From Stratiolaelaps scimitus (taxonomy: Eukaryota > Arthropoda > Arachnida > Mesostigmata > Laelapidae), in assembly GCA_019614645.1 (NCBI GenBank), contig JABWDB010000065.1, positions 372,001-436,000 of the forward strand: 64,000 nt of DNA, given 5' to 3'. The position numbers and the translations under genes were made by a program. Under the pieces are notes generated by a model that was not told the DNA's origin, ran no database searches, and saw only the letters and a program-made list of their open reading frames with translations. Below are positions 44,368 through 55,789 of this stretch, one piece after another; position 1 is the first letter of the stretch; each line of letters opens with the position of its first letter.

Positions 44368-44500
44368 TGGCTGACTCACGGCTAATATTTAACGTCCACG
44401 GTACTGCTTTTGGCATTGCTTCATAAGACGGACCCCTTTTAATGCAAACGTGCAACGGTGGGGACCGAGCCCGTGCACCTACTTGTTACCTGCGATTGCA
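44368..44500 (-). mobile_element. tRNA-derived SINE-like repeat, copy 2
   Basis: On the minus strand: GTGCACGGGCTCGGTCCCCA (B-box region with changes), CCGTTGCACGTTTGCATT, GGGGTCCGTCTTATGAAGCA and ACCGTGGACGTTAAATATT. The order matches the 4.23 kb copy. Continuation past 44,500 is uncertain. Confidence 0.55.
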
Positions 44501-44695
44501 AGGCGTACACCGGGCTCGATACACCGGGCTTTTTGTTATGGGGGGTTTTGGGAACGCGTAATGCACATGCGTGACAGAGCAGCCTCTTGTCACCTAGTGT
44601 GAGACTCTTAGACTCACTAAAACCCGTGTTCCCCCCCACCCCTAGTTGGTTTAGAACGGCGTAAGCAATACTTCAAACCAACGGGTGTTTAAGCT
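44501..44695. other. Unassigned spacer
   Basis: Contains a short direct repeat ACACCGGGCT (near 44,507 and 44,521) and a poly-C tract at 44,631-44,641. No gene. Confidence 0.4.
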
Positions 44696-45067
44696 CTAAT
44701 CTCCCGTCATTCCACCCTCCAGGGATGCGCCATCAGCCTCGGTGCTATCAGTGGCTGTCTCTCCCCTTATCCCTCCCCTTTGCGATCCGGGTACCGAGTT
44801 GTGGCTCTCTCCCCCGTGGTCAGCGCCGAAGCGCGCCCGTCGAACCTTTTCGAGCTCCTCCTTGACCCTCATGATGTCCCCAAACCATCCGGTGACCTCC
44901 TCCCACGCGTCGCAGGAAGTCATCATGTGACTCACCATCTGCCCAATCGTCGTGCCTCTGATCGCAGTAGGGCGCCTGCTCCTCGGTTCAGCCAGCGCTG
45001 TGCATTCGAGAAGGGTCTGTTCGACCCCGTCGGTCCTGCCGCTGTCGCAGAGAACGCATGTATCCAT
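44696..45067 (-). mobile_element. LINE-D 3' end (R1-like), zinc-finger C-terminus
   Basis: A 123-codon minus-strand frame starting DTCVLCDSGRTDGVEQTLLE followed by a C: a CX2C...C pattern, with WEEVTGWFGDIMRVKEELE beyond. This is the C-terminal zinc region and tail of R1-like ORF2. The rest of the element is absent; BEL/Pao sequence abuts upstream at about 45,067. Confidence 0.7.
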
Positions 45068-46290
45068 GGATACACGCTTCCATCACCTAAACTCACTTTA
45101 TATGCCCCACTTCTATTATCTGTACTGGGCATAACTTCCACAATCTTTCCAAGCTTCCAGGAGGCTCTTGGAGTAGAATCCTGCTTCAGAATAACAATAT
45201 CGTCTGCTGGTAGCAACTGCTGTGATAATAATTATAAGATGTGTTTATTCAAACATACGATTATTAGGAATTATCGTACACTTGTAATATTGTATCTTTA
45301 GCACCACTTCGCCGAACCGCAGTTCGTAACAGGTACTCTTCACGCCACCTTTTCCAAAACCTGTTCAGTAGCCTCTCTCTTTGTGTCCATAATATTCTCA
45401 AGCCTTTTGACTTATCCTCCACGTTACCCATGAGCCCCGGAGGGATATTCAATGGAAGACGAGGTGAGATGAACATAGTCGGTGTCAACGCTCTTAGCTT
45501 CTTAATATCCTTCGGGATCCGAGTGATCGGTTGTTGCTTTATCACAGCCTATCCCTTGAGTGACTGTAATAAAATCGATTAGCGTGAATTTGAGGGAATC
45601 AATTGATTTCCTCATACGCCTGTTTCCAAGTTCCGGAGACTGCTGCTTCGCTGAACTGACCAAGGAGACCTTAAACATCGTCTTGGGATGGTCTTTTCTG
45701 TGATCTCAACTAGGCGGTTCTTCACGAATACACCCCACTTCACAAACATCCATTAATGTCCGCGTAGTTGGCGGTGCATTGTTCACAAATTCCAACGTGT
45801 CATCAGGTCTGAATTCGAACGTGTCCATGGTTTCGTTCCAGAAGACTCCCAACACCTTCGCTGTTTCTGGAGGTTGGAGGAATACCTCTGGTTGGGTTTC
45901 TGGGGAATTGAAGTATTTTCACAATAGCCGGCAGTTCGTTGTGCACTTTCTCATCTCCATTCCTGCTTTGTTTAGAATGTGCTTACTTTCTCTCCATAAC
46001 CAGGTTGCTCCGTTTGACGAATCTGCTCCGGTGAGCATGTCGTCCAAATAAAGGTCTTTCGTCAACCTTCCGGAAGTCATAGGTTGGCTATTTTCATAAA
46101 ACTTTGCGTGCTGTTGAATCACTGTAACTGTACTGAACTGGTCGTTTACACCAAAAGACACTATTATCATCATGATATTTACCCGGTGAGCTACTTATCA
46201 TTCTCAAACTAAAATTGTGGATGCCGAAAAGAAACGGATGCCATCGATACATACCTGACACTTGAAGGCTTGAAAAACACCCGCACACTC
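45055..46290 (-). mobile_element. BEL/Pao retrotransposon relic (RT and integrase end)
   Basis: On the minus strand: RT palm with VSFGVNDQFS and LYLDDMLTGADSSNGA (motif C with YVDD changed to YLDD, about 46,045). Then GMEMRKCTTN, KVLGVFWNETMDTFEF (about 45,850) and a large deletion. The region that normally follows integrase is next (LTPTMFISPRLPLN-like; NRFWKRWREEYLLRTA, about 45,340; DDIVILKQD, PRASWKLGKIVEV, about 45,170). This order is specific to BEL/Pao elements. Protease, RNase H and the integrase core are missing, no LTRs were found, and frames are broken. It is a dead fragment. Confidence 0.8.
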
Positions 46291-46667
46291 AATTACGAGA
46301 AAATGACCATGAACCGGATAGTTTACCATTACCCCGTACAATGGAAAATACCAGTTTAAGATGTGTATTTGGCAACACACGTTTCACTGGCTAAACCTGG
46401 GGCCGTCGATCCACCTTTCTCACTAGTGAAAAAGTCACTGAAACGTGGCTCACTGAAGGCGTCTCCTCTGCTGAGCTGTCGGGACGAGGAAAAGTTGAAG
46501 TGTTCCGTAAGGGTCGTACACTGGGGCTGGTGTGTTACTACTCGGTGTGTCGATACAAAATTACTTTGTATTGAAGTCAACTTTAGCGATATGTCGTCCG
46601 AAAAAACAGCCGTTGACGACACTCCGATACGTCTGGAGAAAGCGATGCATTATCTAAAGAACAATTG
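46291..46667. other. Unassigned sequence between BEL/Pao and LINE-R
   Basis: An open plus-strand frame crosses this region into LINE-R, but its N-terminal part has no similarity to LINE-R copy 1 and begins at a non-ATG codon. It is treated as flanking sequence that happens to be open. Confidence 0.4.
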
Positions 46668-48728
46668 TTGCTCCGCCGCCCTCGCTAAGGTGGTCGACTG
46701 CATGCGGGCCGGCACGGTTCCATCGGAGCTACGGCCAATACTCTTCGGCGCGCGCCTCATCGCCCTCAAGAAAAAGGATGGGTCGATAAGGCCCATCACC
46801 TGCTCCAGCACGATTCGTCGCCTGGCTGCTAAGATCGCCTGGGTCAACGAGAGGGACACGGTCGTGACCCTGCTTGGCCCAACCCAGCTGGGTTGCGGCC
46901 AGGCGTCTGGGACGGAGATCGCTGCTCACGCGGCTCGCGCCTTCATCCACGCTCATCCGGACGCGGCCCTGGTCAAGCTTGATTTTCGCAATGCCTTCAA
47001 CACGGTCCGTCGAGATCTCGTTCTGCGAGAGGTTGCTGAGCACGTCCCTGGCCTCTTCCCTCTGGTCGACCTGGCCTATCGTTGCCCCTCCCATCTGATT
47101 ATGGACAACGCCGTCATCAGCTCAGAGTGCGGGGTCCAGCAGGGGGACCCGCTGGGCCCAGCCCTCTTCTGCCTGGCCCTCCGGCCCCTCGCTGTGTCCC
47201 TCCAGTCGCGTCTGCGGCTGTGGTACATGGACGACGGAACGTTGGCAGGTGATCCGGCGACCGTCGCCTCCGACGTTCAGCGAGTACTCGACTACGAGGG
47301 GCGCAGCGGCCTTGCCCTCAACCCCACGAAGTGCGAGATCTTCTCTTTAGACGCGCAGCCCGACCTCCAGCAGTCGCTCCCAGGATGCCGTCTCACTCAG
47401 AGGTTGTCCCTCGAGCTCGTCGGCTCCCCTCTCACGGACGAGGCCATCCGGCCGCTATTGGACCGTTGCCTCGAGAGGACGGCCGTGATGCTCGACCGAC
47501 TGCCCCTGTTATCGGCTCACCAGGGGCTCTTCCTCCTTCGGTCCTGTTTCTCGGCTGCACGCATGCAGCACTTGCTTAGGACATGCCCGGCCGGCACTGA
47601 GGCTTCAGCCCTTCACGTGTATGACGATTTGGTGTTGGACGCCCTGACGACGATCCTGAACCTCCAGTTCCCTCCGGAAGCGGCGTCGCAGGCTACCCTT
47701 CCAGTCCGCTTCGGCGGCCTCGGCATCCTCAGTGTACGCCGCTTGGCTGACGTTTGCTACGCCGCGTCGCTTACGGCGGTTGCCGACATGGTCGCTACAG
47801 TCTTCCCCCCCGAAGCGCTCGCCCACTTCTCCGCTTCCCAGGAAGCTGCCCTTGACCAGACGGGCGTCCGCGCTCGGGTCCCTCCGGACAAACAGAGCAA
47901 GCAGCGGGCATGGTCCGATGCCCTGCACTAGGAGCTGCGGGACTCCCTCCTGGCCTCTGCGCCACACGTTTCTGACCAAGCTCGCCTCCGGGCTGTCGAC
48001 AGGCTTGGTGCGGGGGCGTGCCTCCACGCGCTGCCCTCCTCGTCCCTTGGTACTGCTCTAGACGATCGCTCCCTCCGCTTCTGTGTGGGCCTTCGCCTCA
48101 GGGCCCCTGTAGTTGCGGCCCACAGCTGCGAGCGTTGCGGGGAGCCCGTCGCAACGAATGGCCATCACGGTCTCTCGTGCGAACGCAGCGCCGGTCGCCA
48201 TCCGCGTCACACGATGCTTAATGACACGCTCGTGAGGGCCCTCCACCCGGCCGGTATTCCTTGCACAAGGGAGCCACAGGGCCTCGACACCTCTGACGGG
48301 CGCCGCCCTGACGGCCTCACCCTTATCCCCTTCCATCGAGGCCAGCACCTGGTTTGGGACGGCACTGTGGTTGACACTCTAGCACCTTCTTATGTCAACC
48401 ACTGTGCAACCATCCCCGGTTACGCAGTAGCGCGTGCGGAACGGGCAAAGCTAAGGAAGTACGCCGCACTCCAAGCAACCCACCTGTTTTCCCCCTTGCC
48501 TTTGAGACCTTGGGCGGGCACGGCCCTCTCACTGCGAACTTCCTCGAGGGGGTCTACCATAGGTTGATCCGCGCCACCGGGGACAAGCGCGCTGACTCTT
48601 TCCTCCTGCAGCGCCTGTCCCTCGCTGTGCAGAGAGGCAATGCCATCGCCTTCGTCGGGACATTGTCGTCCTCACCCCCCCCCCCCACCCCCATAATCCC
48701 TAGAAATTCCGACCTACTGTATGTTTGA
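46668..48728 (+). mobile_element. LINE-R copy 2: RT, zinc finger and restriction-like endonuclease
   Basis: Longest LINE-R. RT runs from ALAKVVDCMRAG and KKKDGSIRPITCSSTIRRLA (fingers) through VKLDFRNAFNTV (motif A, about 46,975), GVQQGDPLGPALFCLAL (B, about 47,131) and WYMDDGTLAGD (C, about 47,221) to a long thumb. A TAG near 47,930 replaces an AGG present in copy 1. Beyond it, CERCGEPVATNGHHGLSC forms a zinc finger, and RRPDGLTLIPF with WDGTVVDTLAPS matches the PD...D pattern of restriction-like endonucleases in R2-type LINEs. A 1-base loss in a C run near 48,491 shifts the last 60 residues. The 3' UTR is a poly-C tract and a short tail. The 5' end is truncated, losing the N-terminal RT segment seen in copy 1. 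Confidence 0.85.
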
Positions 48729-49540
48729 ATAAATCTTGCTCCGCCTTTGATGTGAAAATGATTTCCAGCAGATAGTCGCCAGCCCGATGGGAGGACAAAA
48801 GGCGCCCGATATCCTTCGGAACAAAGACGACGCGATTGAAGATGTGACCATGCCAACCGCCCCTATTGCTGACACCGTGTGGGAATGTTGAAGGGAAGCA
48901 AGGCTCCCATCCCAACTGAATACACAGATATGCTAAAAAAAAACGAATAAAAACCAAGGATAGCTCAGAGGATAATCTCAGGATAGATAACCTCAGCTCT
49001 ATCAAGAGCTGAGCAGACGACTCAGCTGCTACCGACGACTAAGAGAAACCGAGATCCTTCGGGATATATTTGCTGAAACCTGTCCATCCGAAGCTTAACT
49101 GCAACTTAACCAACTTCTGCATCTTCCTTAGCCCCCGACTTCATCGGATCTGTGCTTGGTAAATTATGTGGATACCGCACCGAAAAATCTCGAGCGTAAT
49201 CTCCGTAACGTAGCAAATAAGGAAAGTGCTACCCCTTGCACTACCCCTCCTTGTGGACGTTCAGTCATCAAAGGCAGTGGGCCAGAGAAAGGGTCCTCCT
49301 GGATTGAGGGAGATTGGTGGCTGTTTTTAACAGCGGTTATTTCTGCCACCTTTTCCAGGAGTTCAGACAGCCCTCTCACTTAAAGCTGAGATAGACACGG
49401 GCCGGAAACAGCTGATGATGGGAGAGGTAGATGAACAACAATTCACTACCGTACTCACCTTGGCCTGCGAATACGCAGGTCCTTCATGCCAGCACAGGCG
49501 CCGTGGGCCTGTATAAACGTAAACAGGACCTATACAGGGC
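48729..49540. other. Unassigned sequence before LINE-C
   Basis: Open frames on both strands (101 codons minus at 48,700-49,005; 75 plus at 49,156-49,383) have no motif I recognise. Part of 49,380-49,540 may belong to LINE-C ORF1 or ORF2 5' sequence. Confidence 0.35.
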
Positions 49541-50925
49541 CTGCTGGAAAGTGACTCCAAAGTCTCACCGGTAACAGTGCGACTGGTGCGTGGAAAGAAC
49601 GGGTAGACGCGGTGGAAAGCGATATAGGGGCCTGCCGTACCGTATTATTATAGCCAAGCTCCGGAAACCTCTCTTTCCGAAAAGGTAGGTCCGCACATGA
49701 AAGCCTAAGGAAGGTGCTGGAACGTGCGGGCGAAGAGACTAGGAAAACACTTGAAAGCACAACTCTCGTGCTTCTTATCCGTCTGTATCTCAAAAAAGCC
49801 TTCAATACGATGAACTGGAAGGTAGTCATGGACGCGCTAGCCAGAAAAGGCATTTCACTGTATCTTCGTCGTATGATTTCGTGCCATTTGTATGAAAGAT
49901 GGCTGTTGGCGGAAGAGTTGAAATACAGGGTTTCGGCCGGAGTTCCGCAAGACTCAACCCTAAGACCTTTGCTCTGTAATCTCGCCTTTGACAAAGTACT
50001 CCAGATCGAAGGCATGTCGGAGGGAGTGAGGACGCTTGCATACGCCGACGATTTCGCAGGCATCATGACTGCCAGAAAGAAAGTGCTCTACTGGATGCAG
50101 CCAATGAAGCCTAGTCGAGAGTGTCAGGGTGGATGAATGATCCCTACTTAAACCTTTCGCCGGCCAAATCGAAGGTCTTGTATCTTACAGGCAGAACGAG
50201 GACGAGCGGAATCCACATTGTAATGGAAGACCACAGGTACAATTTAATAAAACGGTAAAATATCTTGGAGTGGTTCTCGACACTTGTTTAGACGGACGGA
50301 TCACATCAAAAAGGCAATCATGAAGGCCCAAGAGGTTACTGTCATCAGTAATACCGTGGGTGGGCGGACCGTCAGAGGAAAAGAACATGCTTCTTGGTTC
50401 CGTTGCTGAATCCATGGCCTTTTGTACACAACACCGGACCGGGTAAACACGGCCCTGCGGGCGAAGAACAGAAATGCACTGAGGTCGGGCCAGCGGACGC
50501 TGGCGATAAGAGGTAGCCGGGCACACCGCACGATATCGACGGAAGAGCTTCTTGTTCAAGTACGAATGCTAAAGTGACCTTCAAGGTAGAGAGGGGGGAA
50601 GCCACTGTCAACTCTTGCGATAATGAATGGGCGCAGCAGACAGCACCTAGAAGGACGACTAAGGGACGCTGTACAAGAGATCTGATACCGGATTTCCGAT
50701 TGTGGTACAACTGTCAACACACCAGGAGATCTTATTCCATGACTCAACTCCTGATTGGACACGGCAAACTGATCAAGGCGGTGGTAGACTACATAATGAC
50801 TTAGGCGGAGGCATGGACGGAGTTACGACTTGGTTCGACGAGATCGTGACACTCAATACTGACAAGGAAACGACGAGAAGGGCAGATTGGGCTATAATGT
50901 ATGGAAGGAGAGGACCATGAATAGC
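49540..50925 (+). mobile_element. LINE-C copy 3 (R1-like), longest RT palm
   Basis: Starts in the linker (SPVTVRLVRGKNG), loses the fingers, then a 140-codon frame (49,714-50,136) has VLERAGEETRKTLE, LIRLYLKKAFNTMNWKVV (motif A with the catalytic aspartate changed), SAGVPQDSTLRPLL (B) and LAYADDFAGIMTARKKV (C, about 50,037). Thumb fragments (TVKYLGVVLDTCL-like) follow, then AVVDYIMT and the TTWFDEIVTLNTDKETTRRA tail. The C-terminal zinc motif is deleted. Replacement of the motif A aspartate and several frameshifts make it inactive. Confidence 0.8.
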
Positions 50926-52009
50926 TGAAGAAAGTGACACATTTCAATTACGAGTTGTATTCAGTTCTTCATTAATTTATTCAATCGTATCCTAATGGTT
51001 TCCAATCTTAATTAATTCTATTACCGGAAATGAGTAATTATAACCAAACAGATTGAGCCAGTTGGCTCATCTTAAGGAAAGAACGGATCAAGGTGTATCA
51101 CATAAGGCACAATTGCAACACCATGAGGACCACTTGCTGTTTTATAGCCTCAATGGCCACCCAAAGAAACTAATAATCCTAGGAATTATAAAAACATTAA
51201 AACCACGTCGTACCAAGAAGTGGAAAGGGAAACCCAAGTAACAACCGCCCAAGAAACCTGCCACATTGTACGTTCAAACCAATAACCTACTCAGTGCACA
51301 TTAGATACTTTGAAAGTAAAGTTAATAACAATATATAACAAACAGCAATAACAAACAGCTGATCTAAACGATGAACGTGAAATCAAAATGCAACATTATG
51401 TGTGCTAGCACACTGAGGCCATAATCCCGATATTAGAGGATTGTGCACTGAGAGGCATACATTTATACCACTATTATGCTTCAAATTGCCTGTTCCATTA
51501 CCAAAAACTCAGCTTTGACCTCTGTTTATGTTCATGGTATCAATACCATCGCGTAGGATCTTACATGAAAATACTGCATCGTTCCTTCAGAACTAACATA
51601 ACTACTTCAGCCATAGTCGCTACCGAAAGATAAACGTCTTCATTTTTGCTCTCTCCTTTCGGGCTCGATAATGACGAAATTGGCTAAAAAAATAATTTCA
51701 ATAAAAGCTCAATTTAGAATATTGGTGCAAATTCCTACGTAAGTGGGGTGTATTCCAAATGATCAAAGCACTGTGCTTGTCTTCATTTAGCCTAAACGGT
51801 ATTTTATCAATAAGTGAATGTAGTATTAAACACTGATAGCATTAGAAGCACATGGTTCATTATATAATCACAGCCATTTTAATGTCCGATTAGCCGAAAT
51901 GGTTGTTGACTTTGTTTCGTTTGTCGCGTTGAATTTACCGCAGCGTAGCGGAAGGATACATTTGCTGCCCGTGGCCCATTTGATTCCAGGATGAAGAGTC
52001 CAGGGACAC
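50926..52009. repeat. Array block D and 3' flank, copy 5
   Basis: Block D without its leftmost part. The plus-strand frame HLKERTDQGVSHKAQLQHHE (51,060-51,240) is diverged but open for about 60 codons. The conserved 3' flank reaches the 52 kb copy. Confidence 0.6.
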
Positions 52010-52624
52010 TCAAAGCAGGAGGCAACGGACGTGTTTTACAGTGTGTATGAGGTAATCTCCGTCCAGTGGTGGGCCGCCGTTGGTCGAGTGCAAGATACAA
52101 TGACTTGTTCCCAGGGCGAACCTTTCAATAAACTACCAGGCAAACTCGTAGGACTTACCGCTGGCAAGAGGCACGGCAAACAACTTACCGCCATTTTTCA
52201 TAGAGCGCAATATCATTTGGAGAAGATAGACTAGGGGTCCGGGTTTTTGGTTTTTACCCAGTCTGTGCGGAGCTGCGGTGTCTTCTGCAAAGTAGCCGTA
52301 GACAAAATGCACAACGATGCACGCGAGTTTGGTGAAAGGGTAAAGAGCTTCTGCTGGTAGGTTCATTTCTTGCGCGTATCGGAGAATGAGGTCTTTACCG
52401 CAAAGAGCAAAAGCCTTCGTTGCAAACGCATGTGCTTTCACAGCTTCAACGGGATTGAGAAGACGGCTCTCCCCGCAGGCATTAAATGGCGATTCGAGAA
52501 ATTGCTGTGTACGCTTCGACACAACTAGCTTTTTGTTCTTACATTCGACACATTCCAACAGCAGTAGTTGTGTAATGAACAACAGAGTGGTTAGCACTTG
52601 AACAAGTCTCACTACGAACAGCAT
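52010..52624 (-). pseudogene. Five-cysteine family copy with a single nonsense codon (subfamily II)
   Basis: Starts at ATG 52,624 with a normal signal peptide (LFVVRLVQVLTTLLFITQ). It is in frame for all 615 bases to the usual TGA (52,010-52,012), except that codon 164 (52,135-52,133), Ser in other copies, is TAG. The truncated product of 163 residues would keep cysteines 28, 50, 75 and 102 (plus 25) but lose cysteine 176 and the conserved GPPLDGDYLIH segment. With everything else intact, this lesion looks recent, or the short form could still be made. Tyr 201 is also Cys. Confidence 0.8.
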
Positions 52625-52694
52625 GACCGGTATGTGCCTGCTTTTATCGGACTATAATTGTAACTAAGTGGGATGCGGTTTAGAAGAAGTCGGT

Positions 52695-52700
52695 TTTATA
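52695..52700 (-). promoter_or_regulatory. TATA box of the 52 kb copy
   Basis: TATAAA on the minus strand, 71-76 bases upstream of the ATG, in the same context as the 31.7 kb gene. The initiator reads TTAGT. Confidence 0.5.
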
Positions 52701-53450
52701 ATATCCCCATAGGTCATTGCAGAGACGGCTCCAACAATTCTTGCGCAACAGATGGGTCAACACACCTGTCTCAAAGAGAGAGCTGAGCAAACATCTTCAC
52801 TAACGATATTTTACTTGATAACCTGTTCGACCGTAAAAATATTATCTACTTAAAAGCTGAATATTAATTTAATATTATTGTGTGTCTCAAGATAGGCAAT
52901 AATTAGTGATATAGTTGGGGACAGGGTGTCAGGCCAAGGCCGTTATGGTCACCTCAACCTCTTCGTTGGTTGTTGTTCATATTCGTGCTTTTTTTGTAGA
53001 GGAGGAAATTTTCTTCAGATGCGCGGACACCACCAGAGACATTCCAGTCTCCATAAAAGTGATCCTATTCAGTGCAGCGTTGACGTGGATAACAAAATGC
53101 CTCTACCTGCTAAAACCATTCTTTGCAGAGAGTCAATCCCTTTCCTAGATTCAGCACTTCGATCTCTAGAGAAGGTGTGTAACAGCTCCGGCTAGTGTTC
53201 TACCTTCGAGATTCCCTCACCGGTGGTGTACGTTGAAGTCTCCCCCTCTGTGAATGAGTCGGCCACGCTACGTCTCTGGTGTGCGTGATAACCAACTCCC
53301 CTCTATGGAAGTCATGAGACCGCCTAGACTGACTGATTTCTTTATACTTGCCATTATGTCGTCTGCATGTGTTACACGAGATACGACACTGTGGTGCCTA
53401 CTATCATCAACATCTGCCTTTCTTTACAAGGTTTCTATACAATGCTCTTT
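52701..53450 (-). repeat. Upstream flank, LINE-R-like remnant and LINE-E remnants
   Basis: LINE-R-like 3' remnant at 52,880-52,950, LINE-E linker at 53,020-53,200 and the LINE-E RT motif relic (HADDIMAS, about 53,365-53,345), all oriented towards the gene. Confidence 0.55.
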
Positions 53451-55335
53451 TTAATGTTTATACAATACAATAGAAATACATCTTAATTAACCAAAAAGGG
53501 TGGTACAAAGATTGTTAAAGAAATTACATGAATAGGTAGAAGCGAAGGGTTAGTGGCTATTTAGTCTTAGTCGCTCAAACAAGCTGAGGTCCACAGTATT
53601 TAAGATGGTCATTAGGGGGAAAGGCTTCACTAGTTCACTCGGAACATCACAACGCAGGCCGAGTCTTCGGATATACTTCGATTGCACCCTCCCAAACGCT
53701 AGGATATATTTTTTAAGGTAGGGCCTCCAAACTGAAGAGCAGTAACGACGTTTTGGAATGACAAGGCTCTTATAGAGCGCAAGTTACAACTCGACTTTTT
53801 GATAATAAAACATACAAAAATGGTGTTATATATTAATGAGGCAAACCCAACTACTTTTATCACATGCAGATCAAAAATTATTAAGGAAGTCAGTATGACA
53901 CCCAGATCCCGCGTGGCTTTCACATTTGATTATATGTATATAATATATCACCATTGATTTTGTATTCATTTTTATAAGTAGAGGTACACAGGACTGCACA
54001 TTTCGGAATGGAGATCAACATGTCGTTTTTGCAACACCTTTGTTCAACAATAGCAATGACTGGAAGAACGAGGAACCTTTCATCAGCACATCCTAACTAG
54101 TTTTGAGGTCTACCACACGATACAGAACAAAAGTGGGCCCAGGAACCCTGAGGTACCCCAGATGGGCACCGGTCATACGTGTTAAGGGTATCGTTTATTT
54201 TTGCGCAGAATTTTCTATCCGTGAGATAGCTTCGGATCCACTCAACACTATGTGGATCTAGTTTGAGAGATACAAATTTGGAAATTAAAAGGCTATGATT
54301 GAAGCGGTCGAATGCTTTGGAAAAATCAAAGTAAATGCAATCATAGTCGACACTCTCATTTTGAAAAAGAGCCCAGTCATGTTCCATTTCAATCAGCTGG
54401 GTTTCGGTCGATTTCTCTTGGTAAAGCCATATTCAAATGCTGTCAGACGCGGAGAATCTTTGGAGTTTCTTATCATCTTTTTCTATCTGATGGTTCTTGC
54501 CAGGTACGAGTAAGGAAGAGAATAAGCAAAGGTGGCCCCGACAGGTCTTCATAGTAATACCTAAAGGGTTAAAAGCTGAGGCCTGTCAGATAGGGGACAG
54601 CTGAGGGTCAGCTCGAAAAAACAATTGGTAAAGCCATGTTGTTCGCTGTCAAGGAGATCATTTATGGAGAGGTGTGAGTAAATGTGATCTACGAGTATCT
54701 TTTCAAAAATAAGGCACGCTATGGAGCCCTGGGCTACTGGTCTGTTGTTACCTACATAACTCTTGTCTTTCGCTTTATTTTTCGGACAGGCGTAACAATT
54801 GAAAGCTTAAAACACTCAAGGACTGTTCCGTAATCTTGGAGCGGCAGAAGATTAATTTTACGGTTCAACAATAGCCAGACCCAATTTCTCGTATAGGATC
54901 GGCGGCAAGCCATCAGGGGTTTGACTGCAGTTGACGGTCACTCCTTGGTATTTCGTATAATAAGACGATCCGTAATGCCCAGCCTTGGACAACGTGCTTT
55001 CACGTTTGCAGTAGCCGTGTAACTAGCAGCTGTGCTTTGGGATACGAACACTGACCCGAAAAAGGACTTAAAAGCTTCTGCTTTCAACAGATCGTCTGGG
55101 ATACCAGCCCCATCTACACCTTTTATCCGTTTGTTTGCGTATCTGAAGAACTCTTTGCTGTTTCTGAAATTTAGCGCTGACTCTTGCAGTATACGCAGCC
55201 GGGTCGAAGCTTTCTTGAGGCGAAAGGCAAGATGCGAACTTGGATCCGATTTCACGTTTGGAGTAGTTACACAATAGCACACAGTATCATGTTTGCAATG
55301 TCCCTTTAGTGATAGGGATGTGTTCGTAACAGTTA
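53451..55335 (-). mobile_element. CR1-like LINE, second family, copy 2 (longer 5' part)
   Basis: On the minus strand: pre-RT region 55,282-54,938 (FRNSKEFFRYANKRIKGVDG; AFKSFFGSVF), then a frame at 54,387-54,097 with YDCIYFDFSKAFDRFNHSLL (motif A), WIRSYLTDRKFCAKI and PSGVPQGS (motif B). Motif C is lost by a deletion near 54,095. Thumb and 3' UTR follow to about 53,451. Compared with the 33 kb copy it extends further 5' but lacks YADD. Confidence 0.75.
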
Positions 55336-55344
55336 CAGTGATGT

Positions 55345-55557
55345 CTACTCGTTTGTAGAGTATTTGGGAGGGCGCCTTAGCCTGGCCCGATCTCTAAGCT
55401 GCTGATGTATGTTTTCTACTATTGCTTCACCGTCGTCCTCACGACTATAGAACGTTTCCGTGTCATCATCATCATCACTCTCGTTCCTCTTCCCTTTGTC
55501 ATCTTCTATTTTTGCTCTGAGCCAGTCCAGCATGCCTGCCAATAGGGATCCCCTCAC
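55345..55557 (-). other. Unassigned 70-codon frame, acidic then basic
   Basis: Begins MRGSLLAGMLDWLRAKI, with an acidic run (SDDDDDTETF) followed by a basic, proline-containing end (RDRARLRRPPKY). This could be the C-terminal part of a retrotransposon polyprotein, but no domain is recognised. Confidence 0.3.
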
Positions 55558-55789
55558 AATTACACACCCGTCTACCTCTTGACCAACTGCCCTCTCTGTC
55601 TTCGTACCGATTACCTGGTGCTCTCTCCGAGGCTTCTCCGTTTTCCTCAGAAAGCGTCTGTTTTTAGATAGTACTATGGCCTATACATATTGTAAAGTTA
55701 TACTATGGCCTATACCTATACAAGAACGCGGAGCTGGTTGGAAGAAACCAAGGGAAACGGAGGACAGTGGGTCGATGATCAGACCACCC

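Noticed and set aside
46363..46667. N-terminal extension of the LINE-R frame as a distinct domain
   Set aside because: It starts at a GTG and has no similarity to LINE-R copy 1, which shows the true upstream RT sequence. Most likely open flank.
49164..49379. Minus-strand 71-codon frame
   Set aside because: No recognisable features; opposite-strand frame of similar length; next to LINE-C relics.
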